NCBI GenBank assembly: GCA_030600135.1
Contig: JAUVMS010000247.1
Coordinates: 1-5,796 of the forward strand
Length of the DNA: 5,796 nucleotides
Direction of reading: 5' to 3'
Source: Hyphomicrobiales bacterium
GTDB taxonomy: Bacteria > Pseudomonadota > Alphaproteobacteria > Rhizobiales > JAUVMS01
Shown: positions 1-5,796 of the stretch, one piece after another
Layout of the letters: each line of letters starts with the position of its first letter
How positions within the stretch are numbered: the stretch's first letter is position 1
The notes under the pieces: model-generated
What the model was told of the DNA's origin: nothing
Databases searched by the model: none
Seen by the model: only the letters and a program-made list of their open reading frames with translations
Made by a program: the position numbers and the translations under genes

Positions 1-569
1 ATAAACTCTCCATAGTCGATCTCGCCGGTGGACAGCAGGCGCCGCGCCTCCCAGACCACATATCCTGAACCCGCAAGCTTGCCCTTCCAGTGGCCATCGA
101 GCATCGGACCGCCGGACAGCACGATCGCCGGCAGGTCGACTGTGGCGGCGGCCATGAGGCAGGCGGGCGTGGTCTTGTCGCAACCTGTTGTCAGGACGAC
201 CCCGTCGAGCGGATAGCCGAACAAAACTTCGACCAACCCGAGATAGGCGAGGTTGCGGTCGAGCGCGGCCGTCGGTCGCTTGCCGGTCTCCTGGATCGGG
301 TGGACGGGAAATTCGATAGGGATACCGCCGGCGTCGCGAATGCCGGCGCGAACCCGCTCGGCCAGTTGGACATGGATCCTGTTGCAGGGCGACAGATCGC
401 TGCCGGTCTGCGCAATCCCGATGATCGGCCGGCCGGACTGCAGCTCTCCCCGCGTTAGGCCGTAGTTGAGGTAACGTTCGAGATAAAGCGCGGTCATGCC
501 GGGATTGTGCGGATTGTCGAACCACTCCTGGCTGCGTAGCCGCTTGCCACCGTTCCGGTTACTGGTCAT
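1..569 (-). CDS. IlvD/Edd family dehydratase, N-terminal part (probable aldonate dehydratase)
   Basis: The first 189 residues of an Fe-S dehydratase are visible; the rest, about two thirds of a family member, lies beyond the left edge. The family removes water from dihydroxy acids, either dihydroxyisovalerate-type acids or sugar acids such as arabinonate, xylonate and gluconate, giving 2-keto acids. The motif CDKTTPACLMA (residues 130-140) fits the IlvD/Edd signature. Cys62 in SDLSPCN and Cys130 are expected cluster ligands, and Asp131-Lys132 sit at the expected Mg site; the third cysteine would be off-window. The sequence reads more like the sugar-acid branch (pentonate/hexonate dehydratases) than like biosynthetic IlvD, and the neighbouring SDR and FAH genes support that. 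The ATG at 569 is preceded by GGGAGAG with 5-nt spacing. The gene is divergent from the SDR gene across 95 bp. Family call is firm; substrate is inference. Confidence 0.9.
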   Translation of the reverse strand, partial: MTSNRNGGKRLRSQEWFDNPHNPGMTALYLERYLNYGLTRGELQSGRPIIGIAQTGSDLSPCNRIHVQLAERVRAGIRDAGGIPIEFPVHPIQETGKRPTAALDRNLAYLGLVEVLFGYPLDGVVLTTGCDKTTPACLMAAATVDLPAIVLSGGPMLDGHWKGKLAGSGYVVWEARRLLSTGEIDYGEF

Positions 570-664
570 GACTGCTCTCCCGGATTGCCTCGTGGCGCGA
601 GGCATGATGTGATCGCCAAAGCATATCACTCCGCGGCCCGCGGCTGGTCAAGGGAGACGTTGTG
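570..664. promoter_or_regulatory. Divergent promoter region between dehydratase and SDR genes
   Basis: This 95-bp gap must drive both divergent genes unless one depends on readthrough. Rightward, TTGCCT (585-590) and TGTGAT (608-613) are separated by 17 bp, each matching 4 of 6 sigma70 consensus bases. Leftward, an extended -10-like TGATATGCT (628 down to 620) is seen, with TTGACC at 651-646 but an overlong 20-bp spacer. The two sets overlap, so one regulator could control both. The boxes are read by eye and are only suggestive. Confidence 0.35.
586..604. promoter_or_regulatory. 19-bp interrupted palindrome, candidate operator
   Basis: TGCCTCG (586-592) and CGAGGCA (598-604) form a perfect 7-bp inverted repeat around a 5-nt centre. 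It lies inside the spacer of the rightward promoter-like boxes and just downstream of the start point predicted for the leftward ones, so a bound repressor could block both. In the dehydratase mRNA the same sequence could fold into a hairpin ending 5 nt before its Shine-Dalgarno. No regulator gene is visible in the window, so the binding protein is unknown. Confidence 0.4.
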
Positions 665-1417
665 ATGAACAAGATTGACTTGGGCGGACGTACAGCGATT
701 GTCACCGGTGGCGCGCAAGGCATCGGCCGGGCCATTGTCGAGAGGTTCCTGGCCTCTGGTGCACGGGTGGCTGTTTGGGATTGTGACCAACCACTGGCCG
801 AACAGGTCGCCCTTGAGCTGGGCCAGCCGGAGGCACTGCATGTCGTACCGGTTGACGTCACTGACTACAGCGCCACCGAACAAGCAGCCAAAGCGACACG
901 CGATCATTTTGGCCGCCTCGACATTCTGGTTGCCAATGCGGGCATCGCCGGCATGAATGCAACGGTTGCCGACTACCCGATCGAGGAGTGGCAACGCATA
1001 ATCGACATCGACCTCAACGGCGTCTTTCATTGCTTCAAGGCGGTCGTCCCACACATGGTCGCGCAGAACTACGGGCGCATCATCGCCACGGCGTCCATTG
1101 CCGGCAAGGAGGGCAACCCCAACGCGTCGGCCTATTCGGCGGCAAAAGCCGGCGTCATCGCGCTCACCAAGAGCCTCGGCAAGGAATTGGCCGGCCACGA
1201 TATCGCAGTAAACTGCATCACGCCGGCCGCCGCCCAAACCGCCATCTTCGATCAGATGAGTGAAAGCCACATCAATTTCATGCTCTCCAAAGTCCCACGC
1301 GAACGCTTCGTGAAGGTCGAGGAGATTGCCGCCATGGTTGCCTGGCTGGCGTCTGCGGAAAACAGTTTTACGACGGCCGCCGTATTCGATCTGTCCGGCG
1401 GGCGTGCGACGTACTAG
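665..1417 (+). CDS. SDR family NAD-type dehydrogenase (probable 2-keto-3-deoxyaldonate 4-dehydrogenase)
   Basis: A complete 250-residue classical short-chain dehydrogenase. Counting from the ATG at 665, the nucleotide-binding TGGAQGIG is at 14-21, NAG at 91-93, and the catalytic tetrad is Asn118, Ser144, Tyr157 and Lys161 (YSAAK). Asp39 at the end of the second strand favours NAD(H) over NADP(H). The usual PG after the active site is replaced by ITPAAAQT, and the C terminus ends in DLSGGRATY. These features recall the SDR subgroup annotated as 3-oxoacyl-ACP reductase-like but met in sugar-acid operons. With the divergent dehydratase and the downstream FAH gene, the best guess is oxidation of C4 of a 2-keto-3-deoxy sugar acid. 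A GTG at 662 lies directly before the ATG. GGGAG at 652-656 is 8 nt from the ATG and 5 nt from the GTG, so either start is possible. Probably co-transcribed with the gene 60 bp downstream. Family certain, substrate inferred. Confidence 0.92.
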   Translation: MNKIDLGGRTAIVTGGAQGIGRAIVERFLASGARVAVWDCDQPLAEQVALELGQPEALHVVPVDVTDYSATEQAAKATRDHFGRLDILVANAGIAGMNATVADYPIEEWQRIIDIDLNGVFHCFKAVVPHMVAQNYGRIIATASIAGKEGNPNASAYSAAKAGVIALTKSLGKELAGHDIAVNCITPAAAQTAIFDQMSESHINFMLSKVPRERFVKVEEIAAMVAWLASAENSFTTAAVFDLSGGRATY

Positions 1418-1477
1418 ATAGTCGGTCGCCAAAAATCACTGCCGGATCAAACACGCTCCCGAGAGAGTAGCCACACC

Positions 1478-2164
1478 ATGCGCTATGCGATCACACCACC
1501 TGAACCAGCGGTTCTACCAATTCGAGGCACCGATGCCCGTTTCCCCGTTCATCGCATCTACTGTGTCGGCCGCAACTATGCCGCCCACACCATCGAAATG
1601 GGTGGCGATCCGGACCGCGATCCGCCCTTCTTTTTCCAGAAGAACACGGACAACCTGGTGATCAATGACGGCAACTTCCCCTATCCACCGAGGACCGAGG
1701 AGGTTCATCACGAGGTCGAATTGGTCGTAGCACTTGCGACGGGAGGCCGAGACATTGCGGTCGAGCGGGCCCTCGGTCGCGTGTTTGGCTATGCTGTCGG
1801 CCTCGACATGACCCGGCGCGATCTGCAGGCCCAGTGCAAGAAACTCGGACGACCATGGGAGATCGCCAAGGCATTCGAGCACTCAGCACCCTGCAGCGAA
1901 CTGGTTACCGTTGACGCGATTGGACACCTGGACGAGGGCGCGATCTGGCTTCGCGTGAACGGTGAGATGCGCCAGGAGGGCAACCTCGATCAGCTCATCT
2001 GGAAGGTGCCCGAAATAATTTCCTATCTCTCTGGCCTATTTGAACTCGCGCCCGGCGACCTCATCATGACTGGTACACCTGCGGGCGTGGGCGCCGTGTC
2101 GCGCGGCGATGCCCTCCACGCCCACATCGACGGCGTCGGTGAGCTACACACCACCGTGGCATAA
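1478..2164 (+). CDS. Fumarylacetoacetate hydrolase family protein (fumarylpyruvate hydrolase-like; probable diketo-acid hydrolase)
   Basis: A complete 228-residue FAH-fold hydrolase, which cleaves a C-C bond in a 1,3-diketo acid using a divalent metal. Visible family motifs are YCVGRNYAAH (28-37), HHEVELVV (77-84) with Glu79 and Glu81 as metal ligands, Asp110 in GYAVGLDMTRRDLQ as the third ligand, Lys131, and the glycine-rich TGTPAGVG (198-205). Length and motifs resemble the short fumarylpyruvate hydrolase/FAHD1 type more than the longer (~280-residue) rhamnonate-pathway hydrolases. It follows the SDR gene by 60 bp on the same strand, so I infer that it hydrolyses the SDR product, a 2,4-diketo-3-deoxy acid, to pyruvate plus a hydroxy acid. 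A gentisate-pathway role is possible but no aromatic genes are visible. The ribosome site is weak (GAGAGAG at 1461-1467, about 10 nt upstream). Its stop is 11 bp from the convergent glpK stop. Confidence 0.9.
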   Translation: MRYAITPPEPAVLPIRGTDARFPVHRIYCVGRNYAAHTIEMGGDPDRDPPFFFQKNTDNLVINDGNFPYPPRTEEVHHEVELVVALATGGRDIAVERALGRVFGYAVGLDMTRRDLQAQCKKLGRPWEIAKAFEHSAPCSELVTVDAIGHLDEGAIWLRVNGEMRQEGNLDQLIWKVPEIISYLSGLFELAPGDLIMTGTPAGVGAVSRGDALHAHIDGVGELHTTVA

Positions 2165-2175
2165 CGGAGATTTAA

Positions 2176-3669
2176 TCACTGCGTCAGCGTGCGCCGGACA
2201 GCATCGCGCCACCCGGCCAGTTTGCGCGCCCGCGTTTCGCCCGCCATCTGCGGCGAGAAACGGCGATCCAGCGCCCAGCTGTCCGAAAATTCATTCAGAC
2301 CGGGATAGACGCCAGCCTTGAGCCCCGCGAGGTAGGCCGCGCCGAGCGCTGTCGTTTCCAGAACCTTCGGCCGATCGACCGGAGCCTTCAAAATGTCCGC
2401 CAAGAACTGCATGGTCCAATCGGACGCCACCATGCCACCATCGACACGAAGCACCGTGCCATCCGAGGCACCGTCACTCCAATCGCCGCGCATTGCCTCC
2501 AAGAGGTCTTGCGTTTGATAGCACACGCTTTCGAGCGCCGCCCGCGCCAGCTCGGCACGACCCGTGCCGCGCGTCAAACCGAAGATGGCGCCGCGCGCCT
2601 CTGCGTCCCAATGAGGCGCGCCGAGACCAACAAAAGCCGGCACCAGGTAAACCTCCTGCGCCGCGTCGGCTTGTTTGGCCAACTTGCCCGTGTCCGCTGC
2701 CGTCTCGATGATTTTCAGGCCATCCCGCAGCCACTGCACCGCGGCACCAGCAACGAAAATCGAGCCTTCGAGCGCATAGGTCGTTTTACCATCCAGTTGA
2801 TAGGCGATGGTTGTCAGTAGCTTGTTGCGCGAAGCCACCGCATGCTGCCCCGTGTTGAGCAATGCAAAGCAGCCGGTGCCATAAGTAGATTTCATCATGC
2901 CCGGACGGAAGCACGCCTGACCGACGGTCGCCGCCTGTTGATCCCCTGCGATACCCAAAATTGGTACCGCCGCGCCCAAAATTTCCGCCGTCGTCACGCC
3001 GTACTCGGCAGCCGAATCCTTGACCTCGGGCAACATCGCCGCCGGCACGCCGAGGAGCGCGAGGAGATCCTCGTCCCATCGCCCCTCGTGAATGTTGTAG
3101 AGCAGTGTGCGCGAGGCGTTGGTCGCATCGGTGGCATGGACCGCACCACCACTCAGCCGCCAAAGCAAATAGCTGTCGACAGTGCCGAAGCAGAGCTTGC
3201 CGGCATGCGCCGCCTCCGCCGCGCCGTCAACATTCTCCAGGATCCAGGCCACTTTGGTACCGGAGAAATAGGGATCGAGCAGGAGCCCTGTCTTAGCCGT
3301 TACAGTAGTCTCATGGCCCGCACCCTTGAGCGCGGCACATCGCTCCGCCGTCCGCCGGTCCTGCCAAACGATCGCACGATGGATGGGCCGACCGGTCTCG
3401 CGCTCCCAAACGAGTGTCGTCTCTCGCTGGTTCGTAATGCCAATGCCGGCCAGCTTGTCGGCCGCCAGTCCAGCCTTAACGATGGCCTCACGGCAGGTCC
3501 GCACCGTCGTCGCCCAGATATCCTCCGGTTCGTGCTCGACCCACCCGGAATTTGGAAAGTGCTGCTCGAACTCCTCTTGCGCCACGGCAACAATGCGCAC
3601 TTGCGAATCGAACACGATGGCGCGGCTCGACGTCGTCCCTTGATCGATCGCCAGAATGTAATCGGCCAT
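2176..3669 (-). CDS. glpK: Glycerol kinase
   Basis: A full-length 497-residue FGGY carbohydrate kinase that transfers phosphate from ATP to glycerol, giving sn-glycerol 3-phosphate in the cytoplasm. The phosphate loop DQGTTSSR is at 9-16. The glycerol-contacting residues of the E. coli enzyme are matched by Arg82-Glu83 (NQRET), Trp102, Tyr134 and Asp243-Gln244 (GDQQA). The first FGGY signature is YFSGTKVAWILEN (134-146). The ATP-side motifs YGTG (263-266), GLGAPHWDAEARG (348-360) and VDGGMVASDW (409-418) are present. No key residue is missing, so it should be active. The ATG at 3669 has GGGAGGGAG immediately upstream. It lies 75 bp downstream of betC on the same strand; that gap shows only a weak 4-bp stem (3729-3739) and no terminator, so joint transcription is plausible. 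No glpF, glpD or glpR is in the window, which makes this an orphan glpK here. Confidence 0.97.
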   Translation of the reverse strand: MADYILAIDQGTTSSRAIVFDSQVRIVAVAQEEFEQHFPNSGWVEHEPEDIWATTVRTCREAIVKAGLAADKLAGIGITNQRETTLVWERETGRPIHRAIVWQDRRTAERCAALKGAGHETTVTAKTGLLLDPYFSGTKVAWILENVDGAAEAAHAGKLCFGTVDSYLLWRLSGGAVHATDATNASRTLLYNIHEGRWDEDLLALLGVPAAMLPEVKDSAAEYGVTTAEILGAAVPILGIAGDQQAATVGQACFRPGMMKSTYGTGCFALLNTGQHAVASRNKLLTTIAYQLDGKTTYALEGSIFVAGAAVQWLRDGLKIIETAADTGKLAKQADAAQEVYLVPAFVGLGAPHWDAEARGAIFGLTRGTGRAELARAALESVCYQTQDLLEAMRGDWSDGASDGTVLRVDGGMVASDWTMQFLADILKAPVDRPKVLETTALGAAYLAGLKAGVYPGLNEFSDSWALDRRFSPQMAGETRARKLAGWRDAVRRTLTQ

Positions 3670-3744
3670 CGCTCCCTCCCGATTTCTTGCTGCTCAATTC
3701 GCCATGATGCGTAGCACGTGATTCTAGACCATGCGATGGCACAA

Positions 3745-5292
3745 TCAATCGCGTTCATAGGGTGGAAAACGGCTGCGGGCGGCCGCTTCGGTCCAGTCCA
3801 AATGATTGCGCACATATTCATTCGCCGCGTCACGCTTCGGCTCGAAGTCCCACGATGTGAGGGCGCCGCTTTGCATCGCCTGATAAACCGCCCGCCGCGC
3901 CTTCTGCGTGGCAATGACGTCGTGGCGGATCGCCTCTGAGTCCCAGCGCCGCCGCACGTCGTCGCCAAAGCTACGCGCCAACTGCTGATGCTCGGGATCG
4001 TCGGCCAGGTTGGTGAGTTCGTCGGGATCGCTTGCCAAGTCGAACAACAATGGCGGGTCAACGTCACAGTGGATGTATTTGTGCGCTCCGCGCCGGATCA
4101 TGAAACAGGGGTGCGAAGCACACTCGGCAGTGTATTCTGAGATCGCCTCATCTGAATCGCCTGACGCATCACCCGCCATCAACGACACCAGACTGCGCCC
4201 ATCAATCGGCTGACCGAGGTTTGGCGAACGCGTGCCTCCGTCACTCTCCGCCAGCTCCAGCAAAGTGGGCAGAATATCCACCAGAGAGACGTTGTTGCCG
4301 ACCCGCTTGCCCTTCGGCAGCCCGCCGCCGGTAATAATGAGCGGCACCCGCACCGACCACTCGAAAAAGCACATCTTGTACCAAAGCCCGCGCTCGCCCA
4401 GCATGTCCCCGTGGTCACTTGTGACGAGCACGATAGTGTCGTCATCGAGGCGTGCCTCCTTGAGCGTCGTACAGATCCGGCCGACCCAACTGTCGAAATA
4501 GCTGGTGTTGGCGTAGTAGGCATGGCGCGCGTTTCGCACCTCGTCGTCGGTGACGCGGTCGCGAAGTGCGTCAATCCCCCTCATCAACCGCTGGCTATGG
4601 GCATCCTGCGCTGCAAATGGCAATTCGCCCACCCGCGGCATGTCGATCGCATCGTGCTTGTAGAGGTCCCACCACTTGCCCAGCGCCACGTATGGGTCAT
4701 GCGGATGAATAAACGACACGACCATCATGAATGGGCGCTGCTCGGCGCTACGGGCATAGTCATAGAGCTTGCGCTCGGCAAAAAAGCCGACCTCCTCATC
4801 GTACTCGATCTGGAACGTCGTAGCGGCGACCCCGGCCTCCTTGACGCTGTCCATGTTGTGGTACCACTTGTCGATGCGCTCGTCCGGCAGCTCCCAATCG
4901 GGCGTCCAGGCATAGTCGGCGGGGTAAATGTCAGTTGTCAGCCGCTCGTTGAAACCATGCAGCTGATCCGGGCCGACAAAGTGCATCTTGCCCGAGAGGC
5001 AGGTGTGATAACCCATCATCCTCAGATAGTGCGCAAATGTCGGTATCGCGCTTGGAAACTCCGAGGCATTGTCATAGGCGGCGATGCGGGTCACCAGTTG
5101 GCCCGACATGAAGGCAAAGCGGGCGGGCGCGCAAAGCGGCGCGTTGGTGTAGGCGCTATCGAATGTGACGCCGCGTTCGGCCAGGGCGTCGATCGCCGGC
5201 GTTTCGACTAGCGGGTGGCCATAGGCGCCGGTGGCAAATGGCGTGAGTTGATCGGCCATGATGAGCACGATATTGGGTTGGCCTCGTGGCAT
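3745..5292 (-). CDS. betC: Choline-sulfatase
   Basis: A 515-residue type I sulfatase that hydrolyses choline-O-sulfate to choline and sulfate. There is no signal peptide, so it should be cytoplasmic. The formylglycine motif CAPAR starts at Cys54; other metal and active-site elements are Asp14 (MADQ), Lys102-His104 (GKMH), HPHDPY (196-201), Asp293-His294 (SDHGD) and Lys306. Cys54 and Trp129 (AWTPDW) fall at the positions I recall for the nucleophile and choline-binding tryptophan of the Sinorhizobium meliloti enzyme. LSGKMHFVGPDQLHGF (99-114) and the choline-sulfatase-specific C-terminal tail (about 450-510: SWDFEP, DAANEYVRN) separate it from general arylsulfatases. An upstream in-frame ATG at 5346 is rejected because 5292 has GGAGAAG close by and the family begins near MPRGQPN. 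Cys54 needs a formylglycine-generating enzyme encoded elsewhere. glpK follows; no betA, betB or betI is seen. Confidence 0.95.
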   Translation of the reverse strand: MPRGQPNIVLIMADQLTPFATGAYGHPLVETPAIDALAERGVTFDSAYTNAPLCAPARFAFMSGQLVTRIAAYDNASEFPSAIPTFAHYLRMMGYHTCLSGKMHFVGPDQLHGFNERLTTDIYPADYAWTPDWELPDERIDKWYHNMDSVKEAGVAATTFQIEYDEEVGFFAERKLYDYARSAEQRPFMMVVSFIHPHDPYVALGKWWDLYKHDAIDMPRVGELPFAAQDAHSQRLMRGIDALRDRVTDDEVRNARHAYYANTSYFDSWVGRICTTLKEARLDDDTIVLVTSDHGDMLGERGLWYKMCFFEWSVRVPLIITGGGLPKGKRVGNNVSLVDILPTLLELAESDGGTRSPNLGQPIDGRSLVSLMAGDASGDSDEAISEYTAECASHPCFMIRRGAHKYIHCDVDPPLLFDLASDPDELTNLADDPEHQQLARSFGDDVRRRWDSEAIRHDVIATQKARRAVYQAMQSGALTSWDFEPKRDAANEYVRNHLDWTEAAARSRFPPYERD

Positions 5293-5332
5293 TGTCTTCT
5301 CCAAGGGGGCGACGAACTCGAGGTTGGTTACA

Positions 5333-5348
5333 CATTGACAATGCATTG
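5333..5348. promoter_or_regulatory. CATTG-A-CAATG-CATTG half-site cluster, candidate operator
   Basis: Three alternating half-sites lie in 16 bp: CATTG (5333-5337), CAATG (5339-5343) and CATTG (5344-5348). The first pair is an inverted repeat with a 1-nt centre, and the last two make the perfect palindrome CAATGCATTG. It sits 41-56 bp upstream of the betC start and overlaps TTGACA. The placement suits a transcription factor controlling betC, but the factor is unknown and an AT-rich chance palindrome is possible. Confidence 0.35.
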
Positions 5349-5396
5349 CGCATCATCGCGGGATAGAGTCAATTCTGCCGATCTGCGTGCGAAAGC

Positions 5397-5410
5397 AGCG
5401 CGACCGCGCT
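5397..5410. repeat. 14-bp interrupted palindrome upstream of the amidinotransferase-family gene
   Basis: AGCGCG (5397-5402) and CGCGCT (5405-5410) form a perfect 6-bp inverted repeat with a 2-nt centre, ending 25 nt before the start codon at 5436. It could be an operator. The 2-nt loop is too tight for a stable RNA hairpin at full stem length, and short GC palindromes are common at this base composition. Confidence 0.25.
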
Positions 5411-5435
5411 CAACACTCAACCAAGGGCATCCATC

Positions 5436-5796
5436 ATGACGACAAGTACCGCGGCAAACGGCGCCACGCCACTCAAAGCCCGCAGAGACGATGGCGACAC
5501 GCCCGAACTCGAGGATTGGGGGATCAACTCGGAGTATGGTGTACTGCGCGATGTGCTGCTTGGGCCGGCCGAAACGTTTCAATTGATGGACAACGCGAAA
5601 TTCAGCTCGATCGCCGCGGCGAGCGAGCGGGCCGGCCTGGCATTCGACAAACAGTTGGCCATGCGCCAACACCGCGAATTGGTCGATGCCTATGAGGACG
5701 CGGGCGTTACGGTCCACTACCTACCAACCGACGCGCACCTCAACTATCAGGTCTATGCCCGCGATTCGAGCTTCATGACGCCCTATGGTGCCGTCA
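5436..5796 (+). CDS. Amidinotransferase / guanidino-group modifying enzyme family protein, N-terminal part
   Basis: The first 120 residues of a gene that runs off the right edge. After a polar, probably disordered leader of about 27 residues, the stretch WGINSEYGVLRDVLLGPAE (28-46) and the later YARDSSFMTPYGAV (107-120, with Arg109-Asp110) match the start of the pentein-fold superfamily. That superfamily includes glycine amidinotransferase, dimethylarginine dimethylaminohydrolase and arginine deiminase relatives. These enzymes hydrolyse or transfer the amidino group of arginine-like substrates through a covalent cysteine intermediate. The catalytic His and Cys would be in the missing C-terminal half, so hydrolase and transferase cannot be told apart, nor activity confirmed. 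The ATG at 5436 has AAGGG 8 nt upstream. It is divergent from betC and may share its control region. Confidence 0.75.
   Translation, partial: MTTSTAANGATPLKARRDDGDTPELEDWGINSEYGVLRDVLLGPAETFQLMDNAKFSSIAAASERAGLAFDKQLAMRQHRELVDAYEDAGVTVHYLPTDAHLNYQVYARDSSFMTPYGAV

Larger units (their letters stand above)
5293..5435. promoter_or_regulatory. Divergent intergenic region of betC and the amidinotransferase-family gene
   Basis: The 143-bp gap separates two divergent starts and should hold both promoters. GGAGAAG (5302-5296, minus) is the Shine-Dalgarno that fixes the betC start, and AAGGG (5423-5427, plus) serves the gene on the right. A perfect -35-like TTGACA is at 5335-5340, but no good -10 lies 16-18 bp beyond it, so I do not call a specific promoter. 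The gap contains two palindromic sites listed separately. Confidence 0.45.

Noticed and set aside
626..1432. Long leftward open frame (268 codons) antisense to the whole SDR gene
   Set aside because: The SDR on the other strand has every catalytic motif. The antisense product shows no recognisable domain and is explained by GC-rich codon bias.
2842..3714. Rightward open frame of 290 codons antisense to glpK
   Set aside because: It overlaps a full glycerol kinase, its product is rich in Arg and low in domain-like pattern, and it has no convincing ribosome site.
3670..3744. Terminator between betC and glpK
   Set aside because: Only a 4-bp stem (CCAT/ATGG, 3729-3739) is present, with no T-run on the transcribed strand.
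3300..4067. Leftward open frame bridging the end of betC and the start of glpK
   Set aside because: It runs out of frame with both genes, and each of those is intact, so it is neither a fusion nor a frameshift remnant.
4411..5211. Rightward open frame of 266 codons antisense to betC
   Set aside because: It is a shadow of the sulfatase frame, with no family motif seen.
5293..5346. 18-residue N-terminal extension of BetC from an ATG at 5346
   Set aside because: The extension has no family similarity, would run through the ribosome site of the ATG at 5292, and would place the catalytic Cys 18 residues beyond its usual position 54.
5335..5363. Sigma70 promoter from TTGACA at 5335-5340
   Set aside because: The hexamer 17 bp downstream is GCGGGA, and the better GATAGA is 21 bp away, so spacing and match are poor.

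Overview
The window is a GC-rich (roughly 60% by eye), densely coded bacterial segment. It holds six protein genes, two of them cut by the window ends. Codon use and the close match of the sulfatase to the rhizobial BetC type suggest an alphaproteobacterium, perhaps Hyphomicrobiales. This taxonomic call is inference from gene type, not from a marker gene. I see no tRNA, rRNA, CRISPR array, insertion sequence or attachment site.

Left half (1-2164) looks like a sugar-acid catabolic module. A 5'-truncated-by-window IlvD/Edd dehydratase reads leftward off the edge from 569. Divergent from it, an NAD-type short-chain dehydrogenase (665-1417) and a fumarylacetoacetate hydrolase (FAH) family hydrolase (1478-2164) read rightward. 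Dehydratase + SDR + FAH hydrolase is the enzyme set of the non-phosphorylative 'diketo-hydrolase' routes for aldonic acids: aldonate -> 2-keto-3-deoxyaldonate -> 2,4-diketo-3-deoxyaldonate -> pyruvate + a short hydroxy acid. Which sugar acid is used cannot be read from the window. The 95-bp divergent gap carries a clean 19-bp interrupted palindrome and promoter-like boxes facing both ways.

Right half (2176-5796) appears to be a separate unit. A choline-sulfatase (betC, 3745-5292) is followed 75 bp downstream on the same leftward strand by a complete glycerol kinase (glpK, 2176-3669). The 3' end of glpK meets the FAH gene tail to tail, only 11 bp apart, with no terminator hairpin between them. 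Divergent from betC is the start of a gene of the amidinotransferase / guanidino-modifying enzyme superfamily (from 5436, cut by the right edge). The 143-bp gap between them contains a CATTG/CAATG/CATTG half-site cluster and a second short palindrome. BetC frees choline and sulfate from choline-O-sulfate in the cytoplasm, GlpK commits glycerol to central metabolism, and the third enzyme probably acts on a guanidino compound. Together this is consistent with scavenging small osmolyte-like compounds, though that link is inferred only from adjacency.

All the enzyme families are known. The points worth a second look are the unassigned substrate of the SDR/FAH pair, the two candidate operator regions, and the unusual betC-glpK-amidinotransferase neighbourhood, with no betaine-synthesis genes visible.
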